A stretch of 64,000 nucleotides of DNA from Flammeovirga agarivorans (GTDB taxonomy: Bacteria; Bacteroidota; Bacteroidia; Cytophagales; Flammeovirgaceae): positions 372,001 through 436,000 of the forward strand of contig NZ_JABAIL010000005.1 of the NCBI RefSeq assembly GCF_012641475.1, written 5' to 3'. Below are positions 53,297-63,506 of the stretch, in pieces; the first letter of the stretch is position 1, and the number at the start of each line of letters is the position of its first letter. The notes beneath the pieces are model-generated. The model saw only the letters and a list, made by a program, of their open reading frames with translations. It had not been told where the DNA came from and made no database searches. A program made the position numbers and the translations under genes.

Positions 53297-54478
53297 ATGA
53301 GAAATCAATATCAAATTAAAGCTTTGTTTATTACTCATAATTCAGAGTTTTATGGAGCCAATAAATCCATGTTACAATTAATAATTGAATTAAGGGATAA
53401 TTATAATATTAATCCAATTGTAATCTTACCTAAAGGAGGTTCTCAGTCTTTAACAAAAGAGCTAATTAAACATGATATTTATTTTTTGGTTGAAAATTTC
53501 TTGTTATGGATTTATGAAGACTATAATCCCTTAAAAGAATTTGTAAAGAATAGTCTAAATAAAATTTATTTTTATCAGATTTATAAAACTATTAAAGATT
53601 TAGAGATTGATCTTATACATACGAACACAAGTGTTACAAATTTAGGTGGATTTTTAAGTAGTAAGTTAAAAATACCACATATTTGGCATATACGAGAATT
53701 TGGAAAAGAAGATTATAATATTCAGTTTTCTTGTGGGTTTGATAAAGCAAGTAAATTCATGAATGATCATGCAAATAAGATCATTTGTATATCTAAAGCA
53801 CTGTCAAAAAAGTATTTAAACTCATCAATTAACCCAAATAAAATTAAAGTTATTTATAATGGTCTATTAGTACCAGATTTAAATACAATAAGTATTGAAA
53901 AGTTTAAGGACTTATCAATAATTAATATTTGTTTAATAGGTTATCTTTCGTCTGAAAAAGGACAAATTGATTTGATTAAAGCTATAAATCAATTAATAAA
54001 GGATGATGATACATTAAAAAATAAATTAAAGGTCCATTTTCTTGGAGAAGGCAAAGAAAACTATATTCGAGAATTAAGAGAACTTATTAAAAATAATGGT
54101 CTAGAAGAAATATTTAAGTTTCATGGTTTTGTTGAAAATGTAAATTTATTTTTAAGTCGAATGCACATTGGTGTTGTGACTTCTAAAGCCGAAGCTTTTG
54201 GTAGAGTTACTATTGAGTATATGTTAAATAGATTAATAGTTATTGCTAGTGATAGTGGAGCTAATAAAGAAATTATTAGAAATGGAGAAAATGGTTTTAT
54301 CTATCAAAATCAAAATATTTTAGATTTAGTAGATATATTAAAAAAGGTCTTGAAATTTGATGGAGACCATTTTATTTCTACTACGGATAAATCATCTAAG
54401 TTTGCAAAAGATAATTTTTCTTCGGAAAAAAACTCAACATTAATTTACCAAATTTATAAAGAAGTTCTTTCAGAATAA
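53297..54478 (+). CDS. Family 4 glycosyltransferase
   Basis: The 393-residue GT-B enzyme has FITHNSEFYGANKSM in the acceptor domain, ICLIGYLSSEKGQIDLIKAI at the hinge, KFHGFVENV and the EX7E motif in SKAEAFGRVTIEYMLNR, with retaining chemistry expected. The donor sugar cannot be read. It is in line with the neighbouring transferases. Confidence 0.92.
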   Translation: MRNQYQIKALFITHNSEFYGANKSMLQLIIELRDNYNINPIVILPKGGSQSLTKELIKHDIYFLVENFLLWIYEDYNPLKEFVKNSLNKIYFYQIYKTIKDLEIDLIHTNTSVTNLGGFLSSKLKIPHIWHIREFGKEDYNIQFSCGFDKASKFMNDHANKIICISKALSKKYLNSSINPNKIKVIYNGLLVPDLNTISIEKFKDLSIINICLIGYLSSEKGQIDLIKAINQLIKDDDTLKNKLKVHFLGEGKENYIRELRELIKNNGLEEIFKFHGFVENVNLFLSRMHIGVVTSKAEAFGRVTIEYMLNRLIVIASDSGANKEIIRNGENGFIYQNQNILDLVDILKKVLKFDGDHFISTTDKSSKFAKDNFSSEKNSTLIYQIYKEVLSE

Positions 54479-54479
54479 A

Positions 54480-55277
54480 ATGAAAATATCCTTTATTACA
54501 TCTACTTATAATGCTGAAAAATATTTAGAAGAAACTATTTTAAGTATTATTAATCAAAAATATAAAAACTTTGAATATGTCATAATAGACGGAGGATCAC
54601 AAGATAGAACAATTGAAATTATCAAAAAATATTCATCAAATTTATCTTATTGGTCGTCTGAAAAAGACAACGGAATTTATGATGCATGGAATAAAGCTCT
54701 AGAAGTAGTGACAGGTGATTGGATTGTATTTATAGGTGCAGATGACTTTATTGACAGTCCAAGTATTTTGCAAAACTTATTACCTTTTTTAGATAATGCT
54801 GAAAAAAATAATATCCCTTTTGTTTACAATAAAATAAAATACATTAATGAGAATAAGCAACTAATTGAAGTTGCTGGAGATTCATGGGAATTATCGAAAA
54901 AGCGATTATCAAAAATTATGAGTGTTCCTCACTGTGGTGCTTTTCATCATATTTCTTTATTTAAGAAATATGGTAAATTTGATTCTTCATTTAAAATATC
55001 AGGAGACTATGATTTTCTTTTGAGAAGTTTAAGACATGAAGAAGCTATTTTTACTGATATGGTTTTTGTAGATATGAGAGAAGGAGGAGTAAGTAGTAAT
55101 TTAAAGGGAAAGCTAAAAGGAATAGAAGAGTGTAAGATAGCTTTAAGAAAAAATAATTACCCGATCTCAAAAGAAATATCAAAATGGGAATTTAGAATTA
55201 AAATGTCAATTCTAATAAAAAAAATTCTTGGTGAAAAGATTTTATCTTTTGTAACAAAGTTCTATAGAGGATTATAA
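54480..55277 (+). CDS. Family 2 glycosyltransferase
   Basis: The 265-residue GT-A enzyme opens ISFITSTYNAEKYLEETIL, with the conserved IIDGGSQDRTIEII and an ADD motif (FIGADDFI) for metal and nucleotide. GDYDFLLRSLRHE is the acceptor-side block. Sequences like this often transfer rhamnose or GlcNAc in O-antigen clusters; donor unknown. It starts 1 nt after the GT4 gene. Confidence 0.93.
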   Translation: MKISFITSTYNAEKYLEETILSIINQKYKNFEYVIIDGGSQDRTIEIIKKYSSNLSYWSSEKDNGIYDAWNKALEVVTGDWIVFIGADDFIDSPSILQNLLPFLDNAEKNNIPFVYNKIKYINENKQLIEVAGDSWELSKKRLSKIMSVPHCGAFHHISLFKKYGKFDSSFKISGDYDFLLRSLRHEEAIFTDMVFVDMREGGVSSNLKGKLKGIEECKIALRKNNYPISKEISKWEFRIKMSILIKKILGEKILSFVTKFYRGL

Positions 55278-55278
55278 T

Positions 55279-56457
55279 ATGATTAAACAAACTTTACATA
55301 TTTCAAAATTTTCTTTTCTATCCATTTTAGTAATAATATTTTATATTTTACTGAATTTTCAAAATATTACACCATTTGGCTGGGCACGATTCGAGGCTCC
55401 TAGTACTATTAAGTTATATCACTTGATATCATTATTATTATTTACTATTATTCTGTTTCTTAAGAAGTTTAAAATAGTTTATAAAGTAAAAACAGATTTT
55501 ATTTTTATTTTTTATGTTATACTATCAAGTATATTTACTTATTCATTATTTATAGGTTGGAACAAACTGATAATTAATTATGTCTATTGTTTATTTATTA
55601 TAGCTATTTCTTACAATTTAGTGACATTATTAACTTATCAAAAATTACTATCATTGTTGAAATCAGCAATGTTTTTAATGACAATTATTATTATTATTAA
55701 AAATATTGTTTATGTTAATGAGTTTATTGAATCTTTCAAACAAAAAATGCCTCATCCGTATTTAGTTCCGTATTTTTATGGAGGAGGATCGAATTTAGAA
55801 GCTAGTTGGTACTCAATGAATGTTGCATTTTTTTCAAGTAGTAATTGGAAAAAGTTTTACTCATATTTTTTTATTGCATTATTTCTGAGTTTTTTATATT
55901 CAACAAGAGCAGCTATTGTTATCCTATTTGTTATTCTATTTTTTAGGATTTTTACTTCAAACTCATCTTCTATTGAAAAGTTTTTATTTACTAACTTGTC
56001 AATTTTTAGTATATCTATTGGTTTACCTTATTTATTAAGTAAAACCAATATAATTCAAAGATTCAGTGATATTGGACATGACCCAGGGAGTTTAGGGAGG
56101 TTTAAATTATGGGGTAATGCTTTTAATGTTTTTCAGTCAAGTAATGGTTTAGGATTAGGAGCAGGTAATGCAATCTTTGGTGTAGAAAGTTACATTAATG
56201 AAAACCTTCCAGAAGATAATTTACATAATATTTATTTGCAATTTATTGTTGATTTTGGTTTAGTTGGAATTTTATTATTCCTGATTTTTATTTTTTTTAT
56301 AATCTTCAAAGCATTTAAAAATAATAAAATTAATGACCCACTTTTCATCTTTTCATGTACATATTTAATTGGTGGAATGATTCAATTTCGTGGTCCAGAT
56401 ACTCTTTTTTGGTTTATAGTAAGTATTTTTATTTCTACAAAAACATATGATAAATAA
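55279..56457 (+). CDS. Wzy-like polymerase / O-antigen ligase family membrane protein
   Basis: The 392-residue protein has about ten hydrophobic helices, with one larger loop containing RFSDIGHDPGSLGRFKLWGNA and the ligase-like GLGLGAGNAIFG, followed by NLHNIYLQFIVDFGLVG. The pattern is of the Wzy/O-antigen polymerase superfamily. It is a good candidate for the polymerase, since the flippase and Wzz-like protein are in the same half of the locus. Its 3' end overlaps the next gene by 11 nt. Confidence 0.85.
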   Translation: MIKQTLHISKFSFLSILVIIFYILLNFQNITPFGWARFEAPSTIKLYHLISLLLFTIILFLKKFKIVYKVKTDFIFIFYVILSSIFTYSLFIGWNKLIINYVYCLFIIAISYNLVTLLTYQKLLSLLKSAMFLMTIIIIIKNIVYVNEFIESFKQKMPHPYLVPYFYGGGSNLEASWYSMNVAFFSSSNWKKFYSYFFIALFLSFLYSTRAAIVILFVILFFRIFTSNSSSIEKFLFTNLSIFSISIGLPYLLSKTNIIQRFSDIGHDPGSLGRFKLWGNAFNVFQSSNGLGLGAGNAIFGVESYINENLPEDNLHNIYLQFIVDFGLVGILLFLIFIFFIIFKAFKNNKINDPLFIFSCTYLIGGMIQFRGPDTLFWFIVSIFISTKTYDK

Positions 56458-57235
56458 ATCTTGTATATTAATCCCAGTTTATAATAGTCTTGAATCATTA
56501 AAGAAAACACTACTATCAATTGAAAATACTGAGAATATAGATCTCGTATTAGTTGATGATGGTTCAAATGTACCTCTTGATCTTAATGCCATAGAAAAAT
56601 ATTATAGAGCAAAGGGGACAATTAATATAATTAGAATAAGTAAAAATGTAGGAATAGAAAGAGCCTTGAATGAAGGTTTGAAGTTTATTTTTTCTAAAGA
56701 TTATACCTTTATAGCAAGATTAGATTGTGGAGACCTTGTCGGAAAGGAGAGATTTACAATTCAAGAAAAGTTTTTATTAGAAAATCCTGATGTTTCAATT
56801 GTAGGTAGCGATGTTAAAGCTATTGATGAAAATGGGAATTTTTTATTTGACATAAAAATACCTAAAAATCATGATTTGATAATGAAAAAAATGCATTTTA
56901 ATTGTGCATTAATTCACCCCAGCGTCATGATTAGGTTGGTTCTTTTACAAGGTGAAGGTTATTCATTAGATTATCCTGCTGCAGAAGATTATGAATTATT
57001 TTTTAGATTATCACAATATGGTAAGTTAGCAAGTATAGATATGCCGTTAACAGTAATTGAAATTAATAATACAGGTATATCTGCAACGAAAAGAAAGGTT
57101 CAATTACAATCAAGAATTAAAGTAATAAAAAAGTTTGGTTATATTAGTTTTTTAAAACAATTAGGAATAATTCAAGCAAAAATCCTATTATTACTTCCAC
57201 GTAATTTTATTAATTTTCTAAAGAAGTATCGTTAA
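56447..57235 (+). CDS. Family 2 glycosyltransferase
   Basis: The 262-residue GT-A enzyme opens SCILIPVYNSLESLKKTLLS and carries VLVDDGSN, FIARLDCGDLVGKERF for the acidic site, and YPAAEDYELFFRLSQYG. It starts in the tail of the polymerase-like gene. Its 3' end overlaps the convergent O-antigen-ligase-like gene on the minus strand by 26 nt, where the two halves of the locus meet. Confidence 0.92.
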   Translation: MINKSCILIPVYNSLESLKKTLLSIENTENIDLVLVDDGSNVPLDLNAIEKYYRAKGTINIIRISKNVGIERALNEGLKFIFSKDYTFIARLDCGDLVGKERFTIQEKFLLENPDVSIVGSDVKAIDENGNFLFDIKIPKNHDLIMKKMHFNCALIHPSVMIRLVLLQGEGYSLDYPAAEDYELFFRLSQYGKLASIDMPLTVIEINNTGISATKRKVQLQSRIKVIKKFGYISFLKQLGIIQAKILLLLPRNFINFLKKYR

Positions 57236-58433
57236 TTTTTTTCATGGATAAGATAATTCCAAATCCCCAAAAAAAGCAACCAATTTGATGTTCAAAAATA
57301 TTTTCAACAATAAATTCTAAAGAGAAAAATAAATTAATACTAAGTAGTAATAAGTTTTTTTCTTTAATTGATATATAAATGAGATATGAAATTAAACTTA
57401 AAAAACTAATTAGACATGGTATTCCTGCTGCAAGTAATGATTCTAAATATTGGTTATGAGAGTTATATTGAAAGTCATCATATGCAGTAGTATTATATCC
57501 TTTATAACATTCTTCAAGTGAAGATTGTTTATTAATATTTCCAACTCCATAAAGAGGATTATTTTTAATTATTTTTGCTGCACAATACCAAATTCCTATT
57601 CTCATATTGGTAGAGTTAATATTTAAATGCCAATCACCTTGTGGAGGAGACCAAGTTTTTACCTCTGTTAAATGATTAAACCGTGCTTTGATATTTGGTA
57701 ATGAAAAAATTAGTATTAATAATGAGAACAGGCTTAATAAAATGACAGATATGAATTTCTTAAATGAATATATATGGAGAATGAGTAGGGGTAAAGTTAT
57801 AAATAAAGAAATAATTGCCATTTTCGAAGCAATTAATAATAGCAGTATTAATGGCAAGAATGAAGATAAAATATAAAGTTTACTTTGTGTTAAAGATAGA
57901 TTAACAGAGAAAAATATTGATAAACACAGACCTATTGAGATATAAATTTGATGCTGTTTAAGTAAATTTGTGATATCACTAATAAATCTATGAACCATAT
58001 CCCATTCTGACATTGAAAAGTATGAAAGAATAGGTAACTTATAGAAACAGTATAAACATATAAAATTTAAAAAGATAATAAAGATAATAATGAATACATC
58101 CTTAGTTTTTTTCTGTTGAAAGTAAGCAAAAATTAATATTAATATTATTAAACCCCTAGTTTCCCATGTCGAAATAAAACTAGAAAAGGCTTTACTGAAA
58201 TCACTAATAAAAAAAGAACTTATAGTAAATAATAAATTATATATAGAAGTTAATATTATTAAGATTGATATTCTTTTGTCATAAATGATATTCGATTTAA
58301 AAAAGAAAAAACTTAGTATTAAACTTGAAATTAGTATTATACTTCGAATGTTTGGTGTTGGGATTAAAATAAATGTTGCATTTAATAGAAAAAATAAATT
58401 TAACTTATAGTTATTTAGAAAAGCTCTGATCAT
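57210..58433 (-). CDS. O-antigen ligase-like membrane protein
   Basis: Many predicted membrane helices, and the loop MRIGIWYCAAKIIKNNPLYG, YGVGNINKQSS and NSHNQYLESLLAAGIPCL match the WaaL/O-antigen ligase (PF04932) pattern. The start at 58433 (MIRAFLNN) is chosen over 58466, because it reduces overlap with the upstream gene from 56 to 23 nt. It is distinct from the polymerase-like protein at 55279. It may attach the polymer to an acceptor or be a second polymerase (inference). Confidence 0.85.
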   Translation of the reverse strand: MIRAFLNNYKLNLFFLLNATFILIPTPNIRSIILISSLILSFFFFKSNIIYDKRISILIILTSIYNLLFTISSFFISDFSKAFSSFISTWETRGLIILILIFAYFQQKKTKDVFIIIFIIFLNFICLYCFYKLPILSYFSMSEWDMVHRFISDITNLLKQHQIYISIGLCLSIFFSVNLSLTQSKLYILSSFLPLILLLLIASKMAIISLFITLPLLILHIYSFKKFISVILLSLFSLLILIFSLPNIKARFNHLTEVKTWSPPQGDWHLNINSTNMRIGIWYCAAKIIKNNPLYGVGNINKQSSLEECYKGYNTTAYDDFQYNSHNQYLESLLAAGIPCLISFLSLISYLIYISIKEKNLLLLSINLFFSLEFIVENIFEHQIGCFFWGFGIILSMKKINDTSLEN

Positions 58434-59547
58434 ATATATATTCAAGTTTATCGATATTTTTATCAAGGTTAAATTTATTGTCGAAAAAAGCTAATGAGTT
58501 ACTTTTAAATTCCTCATAAATTTTATTATTGTTTAGCAGCTTATTTATTTTAGTAACGAACTCTTCATTATCATTGACTAAAAAACCAGTTTTATTATTA
58601 ATAACACAATCATTATTACCCATAACATCTGTTGCAATAATAGGGATAGATAATCTTAAAGCTTCTAACAATGAATATGGTAATCCTTCATATCTAGATG
58701 TTGAAATATAAATAAAACTATTTTTTAAAAGGTAATTGATATTTTTTCTATCCATCCATTTTATCAATTTTATTTTTTTAGATAATTGATTTTCTAAAAT
58801 AAAATTATTGACTCTGTCAGCATCAGGTGAGTGATGACCAACACCAATAAGTAGTAACTTTATTGATTTATTAGGGTTTTCAAGAATTATTTCTTTTATG
58901 ATTTGAACTAATTTTATTGTATTTTTTTGAAAGCTTGGACGACCAACTGAGGTAATAATGATATCTTTATCAATGTGAATATCATCTATTAAGACTTCTT
59001 GTATATCGTTGTTTGTTATGGGTGCTAAAGAATTAGACCAAATTTTAACTTTGCTTTCTTTAGCATTCAATATGTTTATTGCTAAGCTTCCCTCAGATGA
59101 TGAACAAGCCAATGTAGTTGCAGGAAAGTAGGTGAAAAACTTTTCTAGTAAAATAAAAAACTTTTTCTTAAGTCTAGATTGAGAACTTAAAAATGAATAT
59201 GCATGTGGAGTGTAAAATGTCTTAATATTGAACAAAACACCAATTATTCTTCCTAGGATACCACTTTTTGCACTATGACAGTGAATTATATCTGGTTTTA
59301 ATTTAAGTACAAGCTTGAGTAGTTGAAAAAGAGTGATAAGATCAATTATTGGCTTTATTTCTCTTTCAATATTAATTGTGTATTGTAATATTTCTTGTCC
59401 TTTCGAATTATAAATTTTTTTCTTTGAAGAAGTTCCATTAATTATTAAAAATTCAAACTTGTCACTATCAGCAGAATTGATAATAGTTGATATATAAGTT
59501 TCAATTCCTCCAGCAATATTTGCAATATGTAATATTCTCTTTTTCAT
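58411..59547 (-). CDS. Family 4 glycosyltransferase
   Basis: The 378-residue GT-B enzyme opens ILHIANIAGGIETYISTIIN, has HCHSAKSGILGRIIG, TSVGRPSFQKNTIKLVQI, and the EX7E block SRYEGLPYSLLEALRLSIPI. Retaining transfer from an NDP-sugar is expected; the type resembles enzymes that add the second sugar to undecaprenyl-linked GlcNAc/FucNAc. It starts with a 1-nt overlap (TAATG) with the initiating transferase gene. Confidence 0.93.
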   Translation of the reverse strand: MKKRILHIANIAGGIETYISTIINSADSDKFEFLIINGTSSKKKIYNSKGQEILQYTINIEREIKPIIDLITLFQLLKLVLKLKPDIIHCHSAKSGILGRIIGVLFNIKTFYTPHAYSFLSSQSRLKKKFFILLEKFFTYFPATTLACSSSEGSLAINILNAKESKVKIWSNSLAPITNNDIQEVLIDDIHIDKDIIITSVGRPSFQKNTIKLVQIIKEIILENPNKSIKLLLIGVGHHSPDADRVNNFILENQLSKKIKLIKWMDRKNINYLLKNSFIYISTSRYEGLPYSLLEALRLSIPIIATDVMGNNDCVINNKTGFLVNDNEEFVTKINKLLNNNKIYEEFKSNSLAFFDNKFNLDKNIDKLEYIYDQSFSK

Positions 59548-60911
59548 TATTTTCCTTTACCAAGAACCATTACCTCAACAGTTTTAAATATTAACCAAAT
59601 ATCTGTTGATAATGTAGCATTATCTAAATAAAGTAAATCATACCTCAAGCGTTGTATCATTTCGTCAACATTTTCAGCATAACCATATAGGACTTGTCCT
59701 ATTGAAGTTATTCCAGGTTTAACGGTTTTTAGTTTATTATATTGAGGAGATCTTTCAACTATTTGGTCTATAAAAAACTGTCTTTCTGGACGTGGCCCAA
59801 CAATGGCCATATCTCCTTTTAGAACATTAAAAAATTGAGGAATTTCATCTAATCTAGTTTTTCGCATGAATCTACCCCATGGAGTAATTCTTGGATCTTT
59901 ATCACCTTTTGATAGTGCAGGCCCTTTTTCTTCAGCATCAATAAACATACTCCTAAATTTATAGATGTGAAATGGTTTTCCCCATTTACCAACTCTTTCT
60001 TGCTTATAAAGTATAGGTCCGTTTGAAGAGAATTTAGTAGCTAAAGCTGTAAATAAATAAACGGGTGCTCCAAAAATAATAACACATAATGAAAATATTA
60101 TGTCAAATGACCTTTTGATAAAGACTTCTCCAAAATTGGATAAAGGTTTTACATCAACATCTAAAACTGGGATATAATCATGGTATTGTAAATGCAAACC
60201 TCTTGTAATGAAGCCTCTAAAGTCCATTACTAACTTAACATCAACATTTAATTCGTAAGCAATATCAACTAATTTATCTACATCAGAATGTAGAATGTAT
60301 GGAAGACAAATGTAAATGACATCAATTTCATTTTTCAATATATAATCTTTGAAATTCTTCGAATTATGGGAAGAAGTATTCAGGTATCCATTGAAATTAT
60401 AACCAAATTCTTTGTGATTTTTATAGAACTCATTAATTTCTTCTGATAATTTTCCTTGCCCTATAATTGCATATTTTTTAGAGTCAACACCTTTTCTCTC
60501 TCTAAGCCATCTAATAATAAATAGAACAAATGATTTAATAGTTATATTTAATCCACAAAATATAATATAACTTAGTAGTAATTGTTCTCTTGATTGGTTT
60601 TGTATCTTGAAGATAAGTAATAATGTAGAAAATATTGCTGCATGTAATAAACCAATGCTACAACCTTGAATGAAGGTTCTTAAAAAAGATCTTGTTAATC
60701 TGTTAGAGTTATAAGGTTTTAAATAAGTTGAAATCAATAAAAACCATGATAGATTGAAAAGTATAAACACATTATTATACCATTCATCTCCAATAAGAAA
60801 CGCTTTATCAAATTTTAAATAATATGCAATTAAGAAGCTAATATTAATTAAAATCGTATCTAACCCTCTAAATATAATAGATCTAAAATTCTTGGTAGTC
60901 TTTCTCTGCAT
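59547..60911 (-). CDS. Undecaprenyl-phosphate sugar phosphotransferase (WcaJ/WbaP-type)
   Basis: The 454-residue membrane enzyme has four or five N-terminal helices, a central CoA-binding/Rossmann-like region (AIIGQGKLSEEINEF) and the bacterial sugar transferase domain: KRSFDIIFSLCVIIFG, GPILYKQERVGKWGKPF, IYKFRSMF, TRLDEIPQFFNVLKGDMAIVGPRPE. It transfers a sugar-1-phosphate to undecaprenyl phosphate and starts the repeat unit. It is the first gene of the minus-strand operon and has its own promoter. Confidence 0.94.
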   Translation of the reverse strand: MQRKTTKNFRSIIFRGLDTILINISFLIAYYLKFDKAFLIGDEWYNNVFILFNLSWFLLISTYLKPYNSNRLTRSFLRTFIQGCSIGLLHAAIFSTLLLIFKIQNQSREQLLLSYIIFCGLNITIKSFVLFIIRWLRERKGVDSKKYAIIGQGKLSEEINEFYKNHKEFGYNFNGYLNTSSHNSKNFKDYILKNEIDVIYICLPYILHSDVDKLVDIAYELNVDVKLVMDFRGFITRGLHLQYHDYIPVLDVDVKPLSNFGEVFIKRSFDIIFSLCVIIFGAPVYLFTALATKFSSNGPILYKQERVGKWGKPFHIYKFRSMFIDAEEKGPALSKGDKDPRITPWGRFMRKTRLDEIPQFFNVLKGDMAIVGPRPERQFFIDQIVERSPQYNKLKTVKPGITSIGQVLYGYAENVDEMIQRLRYDLLYLDNATLSTDIWLIFKTVEVMVLGKGK

Positions 60912-60937
60912 GGAACAATCGTTTAGTTATAGAAATA

Positions 60938-60991
60938 CAAAAGTATTACTTTATTGCAGATTTATGACAAATATGAATCTACTTTTGTCAT
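60938..60991 (-). promoter_or_regulatory. Promoter with overlapping inverted repeat, minus-strand polysaccharide operon
   Basis: On the minus strand TTTG (60968-60971), 22-nt spacer, TACTTTTG (60938-60945). Overlapping the -33 region is the inverted repeat ATGACAAA (60964-60971) with TTTGTCAT (60984-60991). The first ATG is at 60911. Confidence 0.65.
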
Positions 60992-61014
60992 GAATATTTA
61001 GTTTTATTACCCAT

Positions 61015-61065
61015 ATAAAATAAAAAAGTCAAAAAATAGAAGTGAATAACTATTTTTTGACTTTT
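61015..61065 (-). terminator. Terminator of atpC
   Basis: Perfect 16-bp arms AAAAGTCAAAAAATAG (61024-61039) and CTATTTTTTGACTTTT (61050-61065); on the minus strand a T-rich tail follows. Confidence 0.88.
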
Positions 61066-61085
61066 CAAAGTAAGAATGTTTGGAT

Positions 61086-61331
61086 TTACCCAACAACCGC
61101 CTCAGCTAAAATAACCAATTTGTTGTCAAGCATTTCAACAGTACCACCATCGATAGTGAAAGAAGTTACTTCATTACCTTTAGCGATACGTACATCACCT
61201 TTAGCAAGGCTTGAGATGATGTTGGCGTGACGATCAAGCATTTCAAATTCACCGTTGATACCAGGAACTTTTACGCCTGTTGCCTCACCTTCAAAATATT
61301 TTTTATCTGGAGTAAGTAATTCAACAAACAT
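61086..61331 (-). CDS. atpC: ATP synthase F1 epsilon subunit, short form
   Basis: The 81-residue protein has only the N-terminal beta-sandwich domain of epsilon (LLTPDKKYFEGEATGVKVPG, GEFEMLDRHANIISSL, GGTVEMLDNKLVILAEA). It lacks the C-terminal helical hairpin that inhibits ATP hydrolysis in longer forms (typically about 130-140 residues). This shortened form is common in Bacteroidota. It links the c-ring to gamma. It follows atpD with 212 nt between them, which contain a terminator-like hairpin. Confidence 0.95.
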   Translation of the reverse strand: MFVELLTPDKKYFEGEATGVKVPGINGEFEMLDRHANIISSLAKGDVRIAKGNEVTSFTIDGGTVEMLDNKLVILAEAVVG

Positions 61332-61472
61332 GACTTAATTAATTTGTGATATGTAATAGTTGATTATAGATTTCAATAACCGGTATTACAAATCCATTTG
61401 AATTATTTGTATTTGGAGAAGTAGTATTGTTGGCAAATTATTTTTGCGTCTGACTCCTTACTCCTTATGTAA

Positions 61473-61517
61473 AAAAGAAGCGAGAACCCGAGCGTTGCCC
61501 AAGACTCTCGCCTTCTT
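61473..61517 (-). terminator. Hairpin between atpD and atpC
   Basis: On the minus strand GAAGGCGAG (61507-61516) pairs with CTCGCTTC (61477-61484) with one bulge, then TTTTTT. It sits 27 nt after the atpD stop and upstream of atpC. Confidence 0.7.
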
Positions 61518-61543
61518 TTAATATTGTTATCTTGAAGTAACTA

Positions 61544-63070
<1,527 letters not shown>

Positions 63071-63137
63071 TTATTATATCAATGAATTCAGACATAGCTG
63101 CTCCGAAGTTATAGAACTCCAAAGACTATTTTCAATG

Positions 63138-63168
63138 CAAAACTAAAATTCTAATATTTGTTTCCAAA
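63138..63168 (-). promoter_or_regulatory. Bacteroidota-type promoter of atpDC
   Basis: On the minus strand TTTG (63165-63168), 19-nt spacer, TAGTTTTG (63138-63145): an exact TTTG-N19-TAnnTTTG match. The leader to the ATG at 63058 is about 73 nt. Confidence 0.8.
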
Positions 63169-63506
63169 GATAATTGACAAATTAAGCGTTGAATTTGTGT
63201 TTTAATTACAATTTTTACCTTATATCGGTTGAAATCCTGTGTTTTTTTATGAAAAATTATTCAGTAAATAAGGATTATAGTCATTAACTAAGGTTAATTT
63301 TTATTTTTTTAATTTAGAATCATGGGTAAGTTTTATTACTTTAAGAGAAATTTTTATTGAGGATGTGACAATAAGAGTTTTTTCATACATGCTTTTAGGC
63401 ATGGTTTTTTATAGAACTTATACAACTAACCTCGTCAACACGTTAAAGGATAAAAGAATATTTGTCTTCTTAATAATAGTTTGACTTTCAACCTACTGTG
63501 TAAAGA
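63169..63506. other. Intergenic region between atpD promoter and secreted-protein gene
   Basis: No gene. CATGC (63388-63392) and GCATG (63399-63403) form a short hairpin followed by GTTTTTT, a weak terminator-like element on the plus strand with no gene to terminate. No exact -7 box for the gene at 63507 was found. Confidence 0.5.

Noticed and set aside
63340-63410. Small ORF and hairpin upstream of the last gene
   Set aside because: The frame is about 12 codons and the hairpin stem is only 5 bp; neither is convincing.
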